Assembly (NCBI GenBank): GCA_013815535.1
Contig: JACDGC010000148.1
Coordinates: 1-7,903, forward strand
Direction of reading: 5' to 3'
From: Ktedonobacterales bacterium
GTDB taxonomy: Bacteria > Chloroflexota > Ktedonobacteria > Ktedonobacterales > JACDGC01
Length of the DNA stretch: 7,903 nucleotides
Below the pieces are notes generated by a model. The model did no database searches and was not told the DNA's origin. It saw only the letters and a list, made by a program, of their open reading frames with translations. Below are positions 5,429 through 7,903 of the stretch, in pieces (position 1 is the stretch's first letter; each line of letters starts with the position of its first letter). Made by a program: the position numbers and the translations under genes.

Positions 5429-6550
5429 CTTGACTATCTGGTCCATGATTTTCGCCGCTGATTCTTGCATGTCTGGTGTAACGTGCGAGTAAACATCCAA
5501 TGTTATCGCGATGTTTGCATGCCCCAACATCTCACTAACAATTTTGGGGTTTACACCACGCCGGAGCAGCAAAGTAGCAGCAGTATGCCTCAAATCGTGA
5601 AAGCGAATCTGAGGTAAGCCACAACTAGCAAGCAGCGAGTGAAAATCCCGAATCAACCAAGTATTATGAATTGGACGCCCTATAGTATTGGTAAAAACCA
5701 AGTCATAGGGACCGTCCCAAAGCTCTCCGCTTATCCTTTTCTCTTCGTCTTGCAATTGCTTGTGCCTTTTTAGCGCCACCAACACCGTCGCTGGAAGGGC
5801 AATTCGACGTACAGCGTTTGATGTTTTCGGTTCACCCAAAATACGCTTGAACTTGCCAAGGCTAAACTGTAAAGAGCGTTTGACCTCTACAATTTCCGTA
5901 GGAAAATCTACATCTTCCCAACAAAGTCCTAATAATTCACCTTCACGCATACCTGTGGCTAATGCTAGCAGATATAAAGCGGCAAGGCGATGGAGACGTA
6001 CAGTTTCAAGGAAAATTTGTACTTGATCCTCCTTTAGAGTCACAAAACGGGTGCGTTGATGACGAGGTTTCTGTACGAGGTCTGAGATATTCCGCTGGAG
6101 AAGACTTAGCCGGACCGCATAGTCTAATCCTGCATGGATAATCGTATGAATGTTATGCACCGACGCTGGCGCAAGCCCATCCTCTATCTTTTTATTGTAA
6201 AGTCTTTGGATCTGTTGTACAGTTAGCTTGGAAAGCACAATGTTCCCTAGTTCGGGGAGAATGTGCTTGTTGAGATTCCTTTTATAAGTCATGTACCCAG
6301 TGTCTTTCACACGGTGACGGATCATTTCCAACCAGTGCTCAAAATACTGAGCAACAGTCTGGCGATCATCAGCAATAGGAAGGCCTGCCTCTACATCTTT
6401 TCGGGCTTGTAAAAGCAGCTTCTGCACCTCCTTTTGGCTTTTCCCGTAGTAGCTCTTGCGCTTGCCATTTGGGAGGCTCACACGAGCCTCCCAACGACCA
6501 TCTTTACGTTGAGTAATGGTGCCTTCACTATTTCCACGACGACCCTTCAT
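5417..6550 (-). CDS. int: Tyrosine recombinase / integrase
   Basis: This 377-residue protein is a full-length phage/ICE-type tyrosine integrase, performing site-specific integration and, with a directionality factor, excision. Domains in order: an arm-binding N-terminal region (about 9-55, GTITQRKDGRWEARVSLP with NGKRKSYYGKS), a SAM-like core-binding domain (about 65-150, TVAQYFEHWLEM) and the catalytic domain (about 170-370). Catalytic residues are all visible: Arg202 (ATGMREGELLGL), Lys242 (EPKTSNAVRRI), His318-Arg321 (HDLRHTAATLLLRRG), His344 (MLGHANIAITLDVYSH) and nucleophile Tyr354. It therefore looks active. The ATG at 6550 shares a base with the xis stop (TAATG), and AAGGAG (6563-6558) lies 7 nt upstream, so translation is coupled to xis. 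The gene is clearly more AT-rich than the chromosomal genes to the left, like the 3' part of FKBP which it faces. It presumably recognises the FKBP site; that is inferred from position. Confidence 0.95.
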   Translation of the reverse strand: MKGRRGNSEGTITQRKDGRWEARVSLPNGKRKSYYGKSQKEVQKLLLQARKDVEAGLPIADDRQTVAQYFEHWLEMIRHRVKDTGYMTYKRNLNKHILPELGNIVLSKLTVQQIQRLYNKKIEDGLAPASVHNIHTIIHAGLDYAVRLSLLQRNISDLVQKPRHQRTRFVTLKEDQVQIFLETVRLHRLAALYLLALATGMREGELLGLCWEDVDFPTEIVEVKRSLQFSLGKFKRILGEPKTSNAVRRIALPATVLVALKRHKQLQDEEKRISGELWDGPYDLVFTNTIGRPIHNTWLIRDFHSLLASCGLPQIRFHDLRHTAATLLLRRGVNPKIVSEMLGHANIAITLDVYSHVTPDMQESAAKIMDQIVKRGE

Positions 6551-6762
6551 TAGTAGGCTCCTTGTTGAGTTTGTTGCTTAACGTAAGCATTTAACGCGTC
6601 GATGGATATCCGTCGATATCGATTAACTTTGATGCTTGGTATCTTGTTTTTTAACACCAATTCATACATCAAAGAGCGCCCAATGTTAAGCGCTTGGGCT
6701 GCTTGCTCAATCGTGAGCAATAGGACCACAGGCGCATCAATTGCCATCTGCCGCTGTCTCAT
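6550..6762 (-). CDS. xis: Excisionase-like helix-turn-helix protein
   Basis: A 70-residue protein with a single winged-helix DNA-binding fold of the MerR/excisionase (HTH_17) kind. LTIEQAAQALNIGRSLMYELV (16-36) is the helix-turn-helix, and KIPSIKVNRYRRISIDALNAYV (40-61) forms the wing and last helix, in the usual family order. Such proteins steer integrase toward excision, or act as small regulators. It lies directly upstream of int with a one-base stop-start overlap, which favours the excisionase role. The ATG at 6762 has GGGAG six bases upstream; a second Met at residue 6 is an alternative start. AT-rich through most of its length, with GC content rising toward the 5' end, where the AT-rich block gives way to the rep region. 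Confidence 0.85.
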   Translation of the reverse strand: MRQRQMAIDAPVVLLLTIEQAAQALNIGRSLMYELVLKNKIPSIKVNRYRRISIDALNAYVKQQTQQGAY

Positions 6763-6830
6763 CCCGTTCTCCCATAGCGCATGAAGAAGCCGCCCAGCAT
6801 CCCCATACTGAGCGGCCCCCGTTGTCGGTG

Positions 6831-7903
6831 TTATTCCCCCGCTGCTTGTCGTTGTGCCTCTTGTCTGTCTGCTAATTTCTGCATCGACTGCCCAATCCGC
6901 ACGCTCTTGTCACGCACCGCCGCCCGGAAATTCGTCTCCTTCATCTCGTAATGGTGCGCCGAGCGCTGCCCGATATCGCTCAGCACCCGTTGGATATCCA
7001 GCGTCCCCAGCGCCGCATCATCCTCCCCAATGTGCCACGCCGCCCACGATTCGAGATAGCCCATGATGGTCGAGAGAATACGCCCCTCATGAAAATGCCG
7101 TTGCTTGTCGCGTGCCGCTGGCTCGACTTCCCCCACCAGGAAGGTTGCCTCTTGCACCACCTGCCAAAAGCGCGAGAGCGGCCAGCGCTGCGATTCGGGG
7201 GTGCCATCCGGGGTGGTATGTCGCATCCATTCCTGGGTGGAATAGGCCCACATCCGCCGCAGCATCGCCCACAGGTCCTCCATCGTCTCAATGCCCATCT
7301 CATGCAGCAACGCTCGTTTGTAGCGCATCTCGACGCGCGTCACCGGGTCGCGTTCGTTCCAGCCGTTGCGCCGCCAGATATCGGCGAACCACACTTTATC
7401 CGGGCTGTGCTGGCGAATCTCTTTGGGCTTGTCGTAGATACTGCACGCATGGGCACTCACCTTGCGCCCAAACTCTAACGTCTCTTGCTGGCCATAGCGG
7501 TGGATGACTTGCACCCCCGCCGCCTGGCGTTCAGCATCGCGCTTTTCCCCCGCCAGGTGAATGATATGCGCATCCTCCACATGCCAGCGCGTAATACGTG
7601 CCCGCGTCACGAAATCGCGGCGGCGCAGGGTATCCATCGCCATCCCGGCGACATCGGCGTACAGATGCACCTCGCTGGGCTGATAGGTCGTGATGCCCCA
7701 GGACTCCCACAAGTCGGCCACCAACCCCCAGGCGGCGAGGTAGCCATGCTGATGCAGGAACGTGGAGGAGAGCCGCGCATGCACGGTGATATCGTTGAAG
7801 GCCCCCAACCCCACCTCTATCGCCGCCGCTGGGCAGTCCAGATGCCATTGAAATTGGCCCTTGCGTGCGCCATGCGGCGCGATGCACAACCGTTGCCCAT
7901 CCA
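6831..7903 (-). CDS. Replication initiator / MOBT relaxase-like protein (Rep_trans-like), N-terminus cut by window edge
   Basis: The frame is open from the right edge to a TAA at 6833-6831 (356 complete codons seen). A TTG at 7889 is only an internal Leu in this reading, so the true start is probably outside. The protein is soluble, Arg- and Trp-rich. The segments VHLYADVAG, then GQQETLEFGRKVSAH, SIYDKPKEI and further on DPVTRVEMRYKRALL with a following METMEDL-like stretch (IETMEDLW) resemble the order seen in Rep_trans rolling-circle initiators and Tn916 Orf20-type relaxases (FGxRxS, RIYDK, RvEfrxkR). The Tyr in SIYDK or another nearby Tyr may be catalytic; I cannot verify which. Its place upstream of xis and int (68 nt gap) fits an integrative element that replicates or transfers by rolling circle. 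It is GC-rich, unlike xis and int. Family assignment is moderate; it could be another phage-type replication protein. Confidence 0.6.
   Translation of the reverse strand, partial: DGQRLCIAPHGARKGQFQWHLDCPAAAIEVGLGAFNDITVHARLSSTFLHQHGYLAAWGLVADLWESWGITTYQPSEVHLYADVAGMAMDTLRRRDFVTRARITRWHVEDAHIIHLAGEKRDAERQAAGVQVIHRYGQQETLEFGRKVSAHACSIYDKPKEIRQHSPDKVWFADIWRRNGWNERDPVTRVEMRYKRALLHEMGIETMEDLWAMLRRMWAYSTQEWMRHTTPDGTPESQRWPLSRFWQVVQEATFLVGEVEPAARDKQRHFHEGRILSTIMGYLESWAAWHIGEDDAALGTLDIQRVLSDIGQRSAHHYEMKETNFRAAVRDKSVRIGQSMQKLADRQEAQRQAAGE

Larger units (their letters stand above)
5115..7903. mobile_element. Integrative element, left end with int-xis-rep module (partial)
   Basis: A tyrosine integrase, a small excisionase-like protein and a Rep-like gene lie together on the minus strand next to a compositional breakpoint in a host gene. 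The order rep, xis, int at an attachment site is that of integrative and conjugative elements such as the actinomycete AICEs and the Tn916 group. The left boundary is placed inside the FKBP gene by codon-use change. The right end, and any transfer or cargo genes, lie outside the window. FKBP 3' end, int and xis are AT-rich; rep is GC-rich. Confidence 0.7.

Noticed and set aside
5370..7903. CRISPR array or tRNA gene as the insertion target
   Set aside because: No regularly spaced repeats beyond the two 12-bp units and no cloverleaf-like sequence were found; the codon break points to FKBP as target.

Overview
The window looks like a piece of a GC-rich bacterial chromosome. Gene content and protein style suggest Chloroflexota, held only moderately since there is no rRNA or other marker. 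An integrative element enters it from the right. All positions, translations and motif calls were read by hand; no database search was possible.

Left part (1-4157, minus strand): four tightly packed genes read right to left from one good promoter (4129-4157). These are a Crp/Fnr-type regulator, a UbiA-family polyprenyl-phosphate phosphoribosyltransferase-like protein with an unusual internal insertion, a polyprenol-phosphate mannose synthase (GT2), and a GT39-type membrane glycosyltransferase that runs off the left edge. Gaps are 37, 48 and 6 nt. Together they look like a lipid-linked sugar pathway: two enzymes charge a polyprenyl phosphate carrier with a sugar, and the GT39 enzyme transfers sugar from such a carrier on the outer face of the membrane.

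Middle (4158-4988): a divergent promoter region with inverted repeats, a four-helix membrane protein of unknown function on the plus strand, and a rho-independent terminator.

Right part (4989-7903): an FKBP-type peptidyl-prolyl isomerase gene (plus strand) faces a minus-strand rep-xis-int set. The FKBP reading frame is intact, but its base composition changes abruptly near codons 43-58: GC at third positions falls from about 62% to about 36% by hand count. The AT-rich style continues through int and xis. The best reading is that the element integrated inside the FKBP coding sequence and supplied a replacement 3' end, leaving a hybrid but complete gene. Tandem 12-bp direct repeats between FKBP and int look like integrase arm sites. 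The rep gene (Rep_trans/MOBT-like, tentative) is GC-rich again and runs off the right edge, so the element is a compositional mosaic and its other end lies outside the window.
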